NCBI GenBank assembly: GCA_016711805.1
Contig: JADJSH010000005.1
Coordinates: 186,001 to 250,000 of the forward strand
Length of the DNA: 64,000 bases
Direction: 5' to 3'
Source: Bacteroidota bacterium
Lineage (GTDB): Bacteria > Bacteroidota > Bacteroidia > B-17B0 > Aurantibacillaceae
This document shows, in pieces, positions 25,930 through 34,904 of the stretch. The notes under the pieces are model-generated. The model was not told where the DNA came from, did no database searches, and was given only the letters and a program-made list of their open reading frames with translations. How positions within the stretch are numbered: the stretch's first letter is position 1; the number at the start of each line of letters is the position of its first letter. The position numbers were made by a program, and so were the translations under genes.

Positions 25930-26448
25930 TTACCGTTTGCTGATTTTTTGTAATTGCTCAATATAAACTTGACCTCTGTTTTCGGCTAAAACATCTAAGC
26001 TTAACATAATAATTGCTTGAATTAGTAAGCCTAAAGCTAAGCCTTTCCAGTAAGTTTGTGGAGAAGAATAAAATATAATAAGCAAAATGATGGAAGCAAG
26101 AATGAGAACGATTTCTATCCATTTATAGACAGTAAAGTTTTGCATCACTTTTTCCATTCTTGGTATTTCTTCTGTTTTAATTTTACTTCGCTCGTTTATG
26201 AGCATCTGAGTTACACGATACTTGTCTTCTGGGGAACGCAAATAAATCGTCGTTCCCATAATTAACTGAATAAGACCAACTGTTAATAAAGGAACTGCCA
26301 TTCCTTTAAAAAAGGAGTATTTAATTATTCCTAGAAAAATGAGGGCTAAACAAATGGAAAGAATTCCAAGTATAATAAAAATAAGGCTTTCAATTTGTTC
26401 TTGCTTAAAATAGCTTTCTTCAAAGCCTATCAACCATATCATTTTCAT
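25930..26448 (-). CDS. Four-helix membrane protein, hypothetical
   Basis: A 172-residue protein with four hydrophobic helices (about 22-42, 48-67, 107-127 and 133-153) separated by a charged loop (PEDKYRVTQMLINERSKI). I do not recognise a family. The start overlaps the stop of the histidine kinase gene by 4 bp (ATGA), so it is translated with the kinase and could modulate it. It might be a sensor partner, but there is no further evidence. Confidence 0.7.
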   Translation of the reverse strand: MKMIWLIGFEESYFKQEQIESLIFIILGILSICLALIFLGIIKYSFFKGMAVPLLTVGLIQLIMGTTIYLRSPEDKYRVTQMLINERSKIKTEEIPRMEKVMQNFTVYKWIEIVLILASIILLIIFYSSPQTYWKGLALGLLIQAIIMLSLDVLAENRGQVYIEQLQKISKR

Positions 26449-28382
26449 ATCAAAGGAATGTCTATGATAACGGTAGTTCCTCTGCCAATAGAAGAATCAA
26501 AGTGAACGGAGCCATTTAAAAACTCAATACGGGTTTGAATTCCTTTTAAACCAATTCCTTCAAAATTATCTAACTGATTTGTATCAAAACCAACACCATT
26601 ATCTTCAATCATTATGTTTAGTTCAGTATCGTGACGTATTAACTGCATGCTAATTTGAGAAGCTTTGGCATGTTTAATAATATTGTTTACGATTTCTTGA
26701 ATGACTCTATATAAAACAGTTTCAATTTGATTATCTAATCGTGTGTCTAAACCTACAATTTCTAAATCAACTTTAAGAGTAGGAGCATTGCCCAATTTAG
26801 TAATGAATTCTCTCACGGCACTTGCTAAACCTAATTTAATTAGGGTATTTGGCATCATATTGTGTGAAACAGCCCTTACTTCTTTTACCGAATCATCAAC
26901 CAAACTTAAGGCATTTTGCATGGCTAATTTTTGTTCCTCAGTTTGAGTGGCAATTTTAGAGTCGAGATTACTTAAGTTTAATTTAGCAGCACTCAATAAC
27001 TGGCCAACTCCATCATGTAAATCTTGTGCAATTCGTCGGCGCTCTTTTTCTTCTGCTTCTAAAATAGCTTTTGTTCTAATTTCTTTTTGATGGGCAATCT
27101 CCGAATCTAATTTAGCTTGCTGTTCAATTTGTTTTTTGCGATAAAATAAAAATCCTGTAATGCCAAGTAATATGGACAATACTATAATTGAAATAATAAT
27201 TATATTTTTTACAAATGCTTGTTTTTCTTTAGTTTCTATTTCAGCTTTGTTTTTGGCAAGTTCTAAATCTTTTTTCTCAACATCAAATTTGGTTTGTGCT
27301 TCAGAAAATTGTAATGCTGTTTCTGATGAAAAAATTGAATCTTTTTGTTGACGATATTTATCAAAATAAAAATCAGCTTTAACTGCGTCTTTGGTTTGAA
27401 TATATAGTCCAGTAAGACTTTGATAAATTTTCAAAATATTTTCGCCTAAGCCTAATTTTTTTGAGATGTCTAATGAATTTAATAAAATGTTTTCTGCTTC
27501 AATAAACTCGCTATCATCAATTAAAATATTGGCTAAATTATTTGCAAACAAAGCTATTCCTGATGAATCTCCAATTTGTTTACTAACGCTTAGAGCTTCT
27601 TCATAATTTTCTTTTCCTTTTTTTGTATCCTTTAATTTCCTGTACATGTGACCAAGGTTGTTGCAAGCAATTGCATACGAAGTATAGTCTTCAACCTCTT
27701 TAAATAGTGTTTTAGCTTTACCTAAGTATTTAATTGCAGAATCTGGCTGCTGTAAATCACTATAATTACTTCCAATAACCGCAAGAGTGATTGGCATACC
27801 ATACACATCTCCTATTTCTTTTTCAATAGTATAAGCTCTCATTAAGTAGGTATTACTTAAACTGTATTTATTGATATTATTATAAAGCTGTCCAATATTG
27901 TTGCAAGTATGTGCTATGTATGGTTGTATGTTTAATTCTTCATATAATCTTAAAACTCTTAATTGCATTTCAAGAGCTTCGCCATACTTTCCATCTTCAG
28001 TTTTGATATTGGCAATTTTACTTAAGCTTGAGGCAATATCTTTTTTATCTCCTAATTTTTCGCGAATAGCCAAAGATTTTTCTATGTTGAATAGGGCTTT
28101 ATTTAGATCTCCACTCCTGATATATATAATACCAAGATCGTTATAACCTTGTGCTATCCATTTTTGTTTGGCCGTTTTTGTAGCTTCGGTTAATAGGTTA
28201 TTTCCATATTCTAAAGCTTCTGTTTTATTCGTCTCCTTTAAAACCCATACTAATTCGCTATAGGCCGAAAAACGAACCGTATCAACCTTTGATTTTGTTA
28301 ACGCTTTTACACTATCAATATAACGTTGATTTTGCCCAAAGACGGAAGATGCTATAAAAATTAGAAATAGTATTTTTTTCAT
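26445..28382 (-). CDS. TPR-containing sensor histidine kinase (NarX/LiaS type)
   Basis: A 645-residue kinase. A signal peptide (FLIFIASSVFGQ) is followed by about eight periplasmic TPR units (for example YNDLGIIYIRSGDLNKALFN and CNNLGHMYRKLKDTKKGKEN), then a coiled coil, one membrane helix (about 392-414), and a HisKA_3 domain with the phospho-acceptor in ERRRIAQDLHDGVGQLLSAA. The ATPase N-box is VIQEIVNNIIKHAKAS and the G-box DNGVGFDTNQ / GIGLKGIQTRIEFL. Such kinases pair with NarL-type regulators; the likely partner is at 33411-34052. It is tandem with a TPR-SpoIIE protein of the same N-terminal design. Confidence 0.92.
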   Translation of the reverse strand: MKKILFLIFIASSVFGQNQRYIDSVKALTKSKVDTVRFSAYSELVWVLKETNKTEALEYGNNLLTEATKTAKQKWIAQGYNDLGIIYIRSGDLNKALFNIEKSLAIREKLGDKKDIASSLSKIANIKTEDGKYGEALEMQLRVLRLYEELNIQPYIAHTCNNIGQLYNNINKYSLSNTYLMRAYTIEKEIGDVYGMPITLAVIGSNYSDLQQPDSAIKYLGKAKTLFKEVEDYTSYAIACNNLGHMYRKLKDTKKGKENYEEALSVSKQIGDSSGIALFANNLANILIDDSEFIEAENILLNSLDISKKLGLGENILKIYQSLTGLYIQTKDAVKADFYFDKYRQQKDSIFSSETALQFSEAQTKFDVEKKDLELAKNKAEIETKEKQAFVKNIIIISIIVLSILLGITGFLFYRKKQIEQQAKLDSEIAHQKEIRTKAILEAEEKERRRIAQDLHDGVGQLLSAAKLNLSNLDSKIATQTEEQKLAMQNALSLVDDSVKEVRAVSHNMMPNTLIKLGLASAVREFITKLGNAPTLKVDLEIVGLDTRLDNQIETVLYRVIQEIVNNIIKHAKASQISMQLIRHDTELNIMIEDNGVGFDTNQLDNFEGIGLKGIQTRIEFLNGSVHFDSSIGRGTTVIIDIPLI

Positions 28383-28423
28383 GTTTTAATCTTAAGTGTA
28401 AAGATAAAAGTATTTGCTAAATG

Positions 28424-30335
28424 CTAAAATGAAATCCCAATAATACATACGTCGTCCACTTGTTCTAAATTACCTTTCCAATTTTCAAAATGTACGTTTA
28501 ATTTTTCTTTTTGTGAGCTCGTATTTAGGTTGCTATTTTCGAGCAACAAACTTTCTAGTTGTTTATATTTTAATTTCTTACCCTTTGGTCCTCCAAATTG
28601 GTCAGGATAGCCATCCGTATATAAGTAAATCGAATCCCCCTGCTTATAAGTTATTTGATGAGTTGTAAAGAGCGCTTCTTTTTCGCCTTTCCCTACAGGC
28701 ATTTTATCATGTGGTAAATGAGTTAAAATTCCATCAGAAATAAGGATTGGATTATTATTTGCAGCGACGTATGATAGCTGTTTAGTTGTTGCATTTATTT
28801 TTATCAAAATACCATCAAAACCATCTTTTTGTCCTTCGTTACCTATAGTTTCAATTAATCGCAGTCTTACGTAGTTAAATATATCGCCAGGTTCTAAAAT
28901 ATTTTTTTCTTTAATTGCTTCAGTTATAAAACCTATGTTTAGTAAACTCATAAAAGCTCCCGGTACGCCATGACCGGTGCTATCACAACATGCTAAATAA
29001 AAGCAATCATCTTTTTTTGTTGCCCAGTAAAAATCCCCACTTACAATGTCTTTAGGTTTAAATAAAATAAAGTAGTCCTTTAAATTTGTTTCAAGAGTAC
29101 TTTTACTTGCTAGTAATGTGTTTTGAATTAACTTTGCATAGTTAATAGAATCAATCATCTCCTTTTGCTTTTCTTCAATGATTATTTTTTGCTCAGTTAT
29201 TTTATTAAAAGCATCTTTTTTTGTTTTAAGCTGCTTGTAAACCATAATTAGTATAATTCCTAGTAATAAGAGCCCAATTACAAAAAACCATTTAATCATT
29301 TTTTCTCTTGCTACTTGAAGTTCATTATTCTTATTTTTTTTCTGATAGTAAATCAATTTCATTTTGTTTTGAACTAAGGAGGTACTTGTTTTCTAAGTTA
29401 CTAATGGTTTTAATATTATTTTGATTAAAAACTGAGTCGTTTGTTGCCTTAAAAAGTTTGTGATATTTGTAAGCGCTATCTATTTGGTTCATGTTTTCAT
29501 ATGAATAAGCGATAGATTGGTAACAATTTGATTCAAGTAAAAAATTTTTTGAAACTTTAATAATATCTAATGCTTTTTGCATTAGTTCAATACATTTTAG
29601 TGGATTTCCTAATTCTTGTTCAGCACTAGCGCAATCAATAAAGCTACTTGCAAGCATATATTTATCAGGACTGCTTTTTCTGTAATCAGCTGCTTTGTAA
29701 TAATAGTCTCTTGTTTTTTGAACTTCGCCTTTTAAGTAATACACATAGCCAATATTGCTAAAAGAAGTCGCCATGCCAATGCTGTCGTTTAACAACTCAC
29801 GCATATGTAATGACTTTTCTTGAAAGAATATAGCACTATCTAATTGGTTTAGATTAGCAAAACCGTACCCTATTTGTGATAAAAATTGAGCTGTTTCTTT
29901 CTTTTTTCCTAATTTCTCAACTATGGCCAAGCCTTTTTTATAATACTCAATTGCCTCTGGAAATTTCTCTTGATTAATGTATAGTCGCGCTTTACTGTAA
30001 TAACTTCTTGATAGTAAGTAGGAATTATTGTGTTTTTGAGACGTTAATGCCGCATTTGAGCAATAAGTCATAGCTTCTGGGATGTTACCTATCCTCAAGT
30101 TGGCTTCGCTTAAATCTAAATAGGCAATTATTAAATCTTCAGTTTTACTTTTGTCTTTTTCTATAAGTTTTACGAGCTGTACATTTAAAAACACTGATGA
30201 ATCGGCATTGTTGGCATGTATCTTAATAAGTTTCTTTAATTGGTCATAGTTCAAAGATTGAGGGTAGGCGGTACTCAAAAAAAGACAACAAATGATTGCA
30301 TACCACAAAATAATATGTTTTTTTATGTAAATCAT
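28424..30335 (-). CDS. TPR-transmembrane-SpoIIE phosphatase, split by frameshift in a T8/A8 run
   Basis: One gene of about 636 residues in two frames as assembled. The first part (30335 to 29331) has a signal peptide and TPR repeats and ends NEIDLLSEKK. The second part (frame open from 29362 to 28424) continues KNKNNELQVAREKMIKWFF with a membrane helix, a coiled coil, and a SpoIIE/PP2C domain (DIVSGDFYWA, CDSTGHGVPGAFMSLL, YTDGYPDQFGG). With seven instead of eight A (plus-strand T8 at 29334-29341) the frame is continuous: LLSEKNKNNELQ. The phosphatase acts on phosphoserine/threonine proteins, often anti-anti-sigma factors. The same TPR-TM layout as the neighbouring kinase supports the joined gene. 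Confidence 0.87.
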
Positions 30336-30337
30336 AG

Positions 30338-30368
30338 TTTAGCAGTATGAATGATAATCTTATCTTTG
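30338..30368 (+). promoter_or_regulatory. Promoter of rimO
   Basis: TTTA at 30338-30341 and TATCTTTG at 30361-30368 are 19 bp apart; the -7 box matches TAnnTTTG exactly and the -33 box has one mismatch. The rimO ATG is 18 bp downstream. The promoter sits in the 51-bp gap to the divergent TPR-SpoIIE gene. Confidence 0.6.
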
Positions 30369-30386
30369 TAAAGTTAGAAAATAAAG

Positions 30387-31700
30387 ATGAAAACAAAAAC
30401 ACTTAAAAAGAATAAGGTAAATGTTGTAACATTGGGTTGCAGCAAAAATATTGTGGATAGCGAAGTGTTGATGGGACAGCTTAAAGCTAATAACTTTAAT
30501 GTAGAGCACGAAAGCGAAGATGATAATCATAACATTGTGATTATTAATACTTGTGGATTTGTAGAAAATGCCAAGCAAGAAAGTATCGATACGATTTTGC
30601 GTTATGTTGAAGCTAAAAAAGAAGGTAGTATTGAAAAATTATACGTTACTGGCTGCTTAAGTGAACGATATAAAGCAGATTTGGAAAAAGAAATTCCGGA
30701 TGTGGATGCGTATTTTGGAACACGTGATTTACCTAAAATCTTAAAAACATTAAAAGCGGATTATAAAAAGGAATTAGTAGGAGAGCGGTTATTAACTACT
30801 CCTAATCACTTTGCCTATTTTAAAATTAGTGAAGGTTGCGATAGGCCTTGTAGTTTTTGCGCTATCCCATTAATGCGTGGCAAACACATTTCTGAACCAA
30901 TAGAAGCTTTAGTAAGTAGAGCAAAATTATTAGCAAGTAAAGGCACTCGCGAGTTATTGTTAATTGCGCAGGATTTAACTTATTACGGATTGGATATTTA
31001 TAAAAAACGTGAGTTAGCAAATTTGGTTGATCAGTTGAGTGATGTAGAAGGTATTGATTGGATTCGTTTACATTATGCTTTCCCAAGTGGTTTTCCTATG
31101 GATGTATTAGATGTAATGAATAAAAGAAGCAATGTGTGTAACTATTTAGATATGCCTTTGCAACATATTACCGATAATATGTTAACCAGCATGCGTCGTG
31201 GCATTACCAAACAAAAAACAATTGATACGGTAAATCAAATTAGAGATAAGGTTCCAGGTATTGCAATTCGTACCACTTTAATTGCTGGTTATCCAGGTGA
31301 AACAAAGCAAGATCATGAAGAAATGCTGCAATGGGTTAGCGATACTAAATTTGAACGTTTAGGGATTTTTACGTATTCGCACGAAGAAAATACACATGCC
31401 CATTTATTGAAAGATGATGTGAAAGAAAAAGTGAAGAAAGAACGGGCAGATGCGGTGATGAAATTACAACAAGAAATTTCTTATAATTTAAATCAAGAGA
31501 AGATTGGTAAAACTTATAAAGTATTATTTGATAGAAAAGAGAACGATTACTTTGTTGGCCGCACCGAATTTGATAGCCCTGACGTGGATAATGAGGTTTT
31601 AGTAAAAGCTACAGATACAAATTATGTGCGTATTGGAGATTTTGCAAATGTGAAAATTAATGATGCCAGCGATTTTGATTTGTATGGCGATTTAGTATAA
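30387..31700 (+). CDS. rimO: Ribosomal protein S12 methylthiotransferase RimO
   Basis: A 437-residue radical-SAM methylthiotransferase. The N-terminal UPF0004 domain has VVTLGCSKNIVDSEVLMGQL, NTCGFVENAKQESID and VTGCLSERY, whose three cysteines bind an auxiliary 4Fe-4S cluster. The radical-SAM motif is SEGCDRPCSFCAIP (CxxxCxxC) and a C-terminal TRAM domain follows. The GCSKN sequence distinguishes RimO from MiaB. It modifies an aspartate of ribosomal protein S12. The following LytTR gene starts 3 bp after its stop. Confidence 0.96.
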   Translation: MKTKTLKKNKVNVVTLGCSKNIVDSEVLMGQLKANNFNVEHESEDDNHNIVIINTCGFVENAKQESIDTILRYVEAKKEGSIEKLYVTGCLSERYKADLEKEIPDVDAYFGTRDLPKILKTLKADYKKELVGERLLTTPNHFAYFKISEGCDRPCSFCAIPLMRGKHISEPIEALVSRAKLLASKGTRELLLIAQDLTYYGLDIYKKRELANLVDQLSDVEGIDWIRLHYAFPSGFPMDVLDVMNKRSNVCNYLDMPLQHITDNMLTSMRRGITKQKTIDTVNQIRDKVPGIAIRTTLIAGYPGETKQDHEEMLQWVSDTKFERLGIFTYSHEENTHAHLLKDDVKEKVKKERADAVMKLQQEISYNLNQEKIGKTYKVLFDRKENDYFVGRTEFDSPDVDNEVLVKATDTNYVRIGDFANVKINDASDFDLYGDLV

Positions 31701-31703
31701 TTG

Positions 31704-32612
31704 ATGTTTTCATTTTTAAAGAAACCATATCCTTATTATTCCTTTTCGTTTAGAGATGTATACTCTAATTTTTTTATAGGTTGCTTCGTTGCTTTTTTCT
31801 TAATTGTATTTCAACCTTTTGGTGTTTCGATTTGGGAAACGGATTATAAAATATTGAAATTATTAGGCTTTGGATTTGTTTCTTTTATATGCCCTCTTAT
31901 TTTTAGATTCATATCTACGTCTATTTTTAAAAAGCAAAATCCCGAAGAAACCTGGACGGTTTGGAAAGAAACTTTGGGTTTACTTTTAGTGTTAGTGTTT
32001 ATAGCCTTTGGTAATTTGTGTTATGGTAATTTAATTAGAATTAGCCATGTTAATTTTCAAGAATTACTATTAGCATTAATGGCCACTTTTTTATTAGGAC
32101 TTTTTCCCATAACGGCCAATGTGCTTTTAAAATACAATCGCTTTGTAACTCTCAATCAAAAGGATGCTGAATTAATGGAAGCAGAAGTTATAGATTTTCA
32201 AAATAGAGTAGAGGTTGAATCTCCTATCATAAAAGAAAACCAAGTAGATTTAAAAGAAGACTTACTAATTTTAATTGCAGAAAATGACAAAGATAGGTTT
32301 GAGTTAAAACCAGAGGAACTCTTATTTATCGAATCTGCAGATAATTATTCAAACATTGTATTTTATAGAAACAATAAAGTCAACAAGCAATTATTACGAG
32401 GTAGCTTAAAACGCATAGAATCCCAAATTACATTTCCTTTTATTGTAAGGTGTCACCGAAGCTATATTGTGAATTTGAAAATGATAAACCATATCAAAGG
32501 AAATGCTCAAGGTTACAGAATAGATTTCAAAGTTGAATTGAAGGATACAATTCCAGTTTCTAGAAACTACAGTAAAGCTCTTTTTGAAAGATTAGAGTCT
32601 TTAAAACAGTAG
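31704..32612 (+). CDS. Membrane-bound LytTR-type transcriptional regulator
   Basis: A 302-residue regulator. Four membrane helices occupy about residues 20-155, and a LytTR DNA-binding domain about 200-300 (RFELKPEELLFIESADNYSN, then QLLRGSLKRIES, FPFIVRCHRSYIVNLKMINH). Such one-component, membrane-tethered LytTR proteins are common in Bacteroidota and their signals are unknown. A TTG at 31701 precedes ATG 31704, which I prefer. Directly downstream is a row of CCCAAA-type direct repeats (32621-32700) in front of a DUF2306 gene, a likely target. It is read on from rimO. Confidence 0.9.
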   Translation: MFSFLKKPYPYYSFSFRDVYSNFFIGCFVAFFLIVFQPFGVSIWETDYKILKLLGFGFVSFICPLIFRFISTSIFKKQNPEETWTVWKETLGLLLVLVFIAFGNLCYGNLIRISHVNFQELLLALMATFLLGLFPITANVLLKYNRFVTLNQKDAELMEAEVIDFQNRVEVESPIIKENQVDLKEDLLILIAENDKDRFELKPEELLFIESADNYSNIVFYRNNKVNKQLLRGSLKRIESQITFPFIVRCHRSYIVNLKMINHIKGNAQGYRIDFKVELKDTIPVSRNYSKALFERLESLKQ

Positions 32613-32620
32613 TTATTCGT

Positions 32621-32700
32621 CCCAAAGCTTATTTTTCACTTTGACATTCATCCCAAACTTTGATAATTAGCCCAAAGTATTGCTAATCAACCCTTTCATT
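32621..32700. promoter_or_regulatory. Tandem CCCAAA repeats, candidate LytTR operator
   Basis: CCCAAAGCTT (32621), CCCAAACTTT (32652), CCCAAAGTAT (32671) and a weaker ACCCTTTCAT (32690) form direct repeats; the last three are spaced 19 bp. The extended unit is roughly CTTTGAyAnTyAkCCCAAA. LytTR proteins bind direct repeats about two helical turns apart, and the last unit abuts the -33 box of the next promoter. Confidence 0.55.
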
Positions 32701-32731
32701 TGACATGTGGTATCAAGTAGTTGTAGATTTG
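32699..32731 (+). promoter_or_regulatory. Promoter of the DUF2306-like gene
   Basis: TTTG at 32699-32702 and TAGATTTG at 32724-32731, spacer 21 bp. The start codon is 21 bp downstream, and CCCAAA repeats lie directly upstream. Confidence 0.65.
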
Positions 32732-32752
32732 TTTCCATAAAAATTAATAATT

Positions 32753-33409
32753 ATGGAAAAAACTATCTCAATCATGCTTTTTATTCATGTAGTTGCTGCC
32801 ACTGGCGCATTAATTTCGGGAGCCCTAGCCATTATTTTAAAACGCAACACCCCAAAACACAAACCTGTTGGTAAATTTTATTTTTGGTGCATGACGATTG
32901 TATTTATAACAGCCACTTTTATTTCGGTTGTAAAACGTCATCAATTTTTATTTTTGATTGGTATATTCACCTATTACTCAACCGTTATTGCTTACCGTGC
33001 TTTGAAGCTTAAAAATTTGCATAACGGTCAAAAACCTCATTTTATTGATTGGTTAATTGAAGCTATTGCAGGAATAACATTTTTGGGAATGGTTGCATTT
33101 GCAGTTATTGTTTATTTTCAAACTAAAAGCTTTGAAGCTATTATACCATTTGTTTTTGGCGTTTTAGGAACCTATGGCGTTTATAGAAATATTCTTAAAT
33201 ACATTCACGGTCAAACAGAAACTATGTATTGGTTAAAAAAGCATATTGGTAATATGTGCGGAAGCTATATCGGAGCGATCACTGCATTTACGGTTAATCA
33301 AAGTGACCATATTCCCTTAAATCCAATTATATTATGGTTGGGTCCAACGTTTATAATAACACCGATTATTATTATTGAACTTAAAAAAATTAAAACTCAG
33401 CCTTTGTAA
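32753..33409 (+). CDS. DUF2306-like multipass membrane protein
   Basis: A 218-residue protein with about seven membrane helices. The start (IMLFIHVVAATGALISGALAI, then KRNTPKHKPVGKFYFWCM) resembles DUF2306 family proteins with their His near the first helix and the HK/HR motif after it; the family may be haem-binding, but this is not established. It has its own promoter with candidate LytTR sites upstream, so the preceding regulator probably controls it. It ends 1 bp before the convergent response-regulator stop. Confidence 0.72.
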   Translation: MEKTISIMLFIHVVAATGALISGALAIILKRNTPKHKPVGKFYFWCMTIVFITATFISVVKRHQFLFLIGIFTYYSTVIAYRALKLKNLHNGQKPHFIDWLIEAIAGITFLGMVAFAVIVYFQTKSFEAIIPFVFGVLGTYGVYRNILKYIHGQTETMYWLKKHIGNMCGSYIGAITAFTVNQSDHIPLNPIILWLGPTFIITPIIIIELKKIKTQPL

Positions 33410-33410
33410 A

Positions 33411-34052
33411 TTATTTTAAAGGCTTGATAATACGCTTGTCAACACAATATTTTAAGAGTCCGATGACACTTTTAGTATCTGTTTTTCGGAAAATATTTTT
33501 ACGATGCGTTTCTACTGTGCGCTCACTGATGAATAAGGCTTCTGCGATTTTAGCGTTGGTGTACTCTTTGGCAATTAGTTCTACTACTTCAATTTCTCGC
33601 AAGGATAAGGTGATTTCTTTGGATTCTGAAGTGGTATTCACTTTTTTCATTTCATCTGCTACTTCATCGCTAAAGAACGTTCCACCGTTCGCCACTTTAT
33701 AAATGGCATTTAATAGTTCTTGTTTACCAGTGTTCTTTAAAATGTAAGCGCTTACGCCAGCTTTTAGCATATCACTAATCGTTTCTCGCTCTCCAAACAT
33801 AGATAAAGCAATAACCTTAATATGAGGGTTTGTTTTTTTAATTTCTTTCGTTAATTCAATGCCGTCCATTTCAGGCATATTAATGTCTGTTAATACAATA
33901 TCAGGACAAAGTTTGACGATTTCTTGAGAAGCAATTTTTGGTAATGTATTTTGGCCAATTACAGATAGGTGAGCTTCATCGCTTAACAACGCTTTTAAAC
34001 CATCTATTAGCATTTGATGATCATCTACAATGTATATTTTTAAAATACTCAC
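33411..34052 (-). CDS. NarL/FixJ-type response regulator
   Basis: A 213-residue response regulator. The receiver domain (1-120) has the acidic pair in YIVDDHQML and the phospho-acceptor Asp in VLTDINMPEMDG. The LuxR-type HTH is at 145-205 (SLREIEVVELIAKEYTNAKI, then ISERTVETHRKNIFRKTD). A HisKA_3 kinase lies at 26445-28382 and is the best candidate partner, although five genes separate them. Regulated genes are not evident from the window. Confidence 0.93.
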   Translation of the reverse strand: MSILKIYIVDDHQMLIDGLKALLSDEAHLSVIGQNTLPKIASQEIVKLCPDIVLTDINMPEMDGIELTKEIKKTNPHIKVIALSMFGERETISDMLKAGVSAYILKNTGKQELLNAIYKVANGGTFFSDEVADEMKKVNTTSESKEITLSLREIEVVELIAKEYTNAKIAEALFISERTVETHRKNIFRKTDTKSVIGLLKYCVDKRIIKPLK

Positions 34053-34176
34053 GATTTAAAGATAAAAGGATTATCCATTACTAAAATACATATTTATTGT
34101 ATTAATAGTAACAATTTATAGCCTTAAATGGTTTATATTTTTGAATTGAGATATCTGAGGCTAATAAGTTGAACAC

Positions 34177-34830
34177 TTATTTAATAGTAGGCAAGAAAGT
34201 CTTTTGGTAATCTTCCCATTTTGTTTTTTGATAATCGCCCGAACCATAATAAGTTAATACGGGTTCAAATTGTTTTGGAGGCATAAATCCTTTTAAAATA
34301 TCTAAGCGTTGAATTTGATTATTCAAAAATACAATCGATGGATAAGCTAATTGATTGTCTAAAATCGAAGCGGCAAATTGATGAGGAGCTTTTGGATTAG
34401 AGGCATCTGTTGACACAAAAACATATTTATCAAACTTCACACTGTCTTTACTTTCTGCATCAAATTTTACCGCATAAAAATTATCATTAATGTATTTTGC
34501 TATTAATGGATTGTTGAAAGTTTGGGCACTCATCATCTTACATGGTCCACACCAAGTTGTGTATACATCCACCATAATAGGACGAGGATTTTTTTTGCAT
34601 TTAGAATAAGCTTCATCAAACGTAATCCAGTTTACTGGTGAATTTTCATGAAATTCAGTATAGGTGTTTTCTGAAACAAAAGAGAAAGTAGAATTATCTT
34701 CAGCGATAAAGTTACTCACTTTATTTTCGGGAGAATTAATGGAAGCTTGTAGGGTGCTTTTCTTGCAAGTATAAAATACGATAGCCATCACGATGATGCC
34801 CGCCATTGATATATCTTTCCAGTTAAACAT
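34177..34830 (-). CDS. Membrane-anchored thioredoxin-like protein
   Basis: A 217-residue protein. An N-terminal hydrophobic segment with a cysteine (MAGIIVMAIVFYTC) anchors it or forms a signal peptide. A thioredoxin domain follows with the redox motif in VDVYTTWCGPCKMMSAQTF and the cis-Pro near LAYPSIVFLNNQI. It resembles the DUF255/YyaL-like periplasmic thioredoxins of Bacteroidota, probably a thiol-disulfide oxidoreductase. It stands alone between the response regulator and the POT genes. Confidence 0.85.
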   Translation of the reverse strand: MFNWKDISMAGIIVMAIVFYTCKKSTLQASINSPENKVSNFIAEDNSTFSFVSENTYTEFHENSPVNWITFDEAYSKCKKNPRPIMVDVYTTWCGPCKMMSAQTFNNPLIAKYINDNFYAVKFDAESKDSVKFDKYVFVSTDASNPKAPHQFAASILDNQLAYPSIVFLNNQIQRLDILKGFMPPKQFEPVLTYYGSGDYQKTKWEDYQKTFLPTIK

Positions 34831-34904
34831 GCTGTATTATAAAACAAAGGTAATGCCAAAATCTGTTAATTTGGATTTCGAAAAGCTTACCTAATTGTTA
34901 AATC

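Noticed and set aside
28424..29362. Stand-alone SpoIIE phosphatase with its own start at 29362
   Set aside because: The apparent start sequence MKLIYYQKK is the out-of-frame translation of the TPR gene's end; the real N-terminus is the upstream TPR part.
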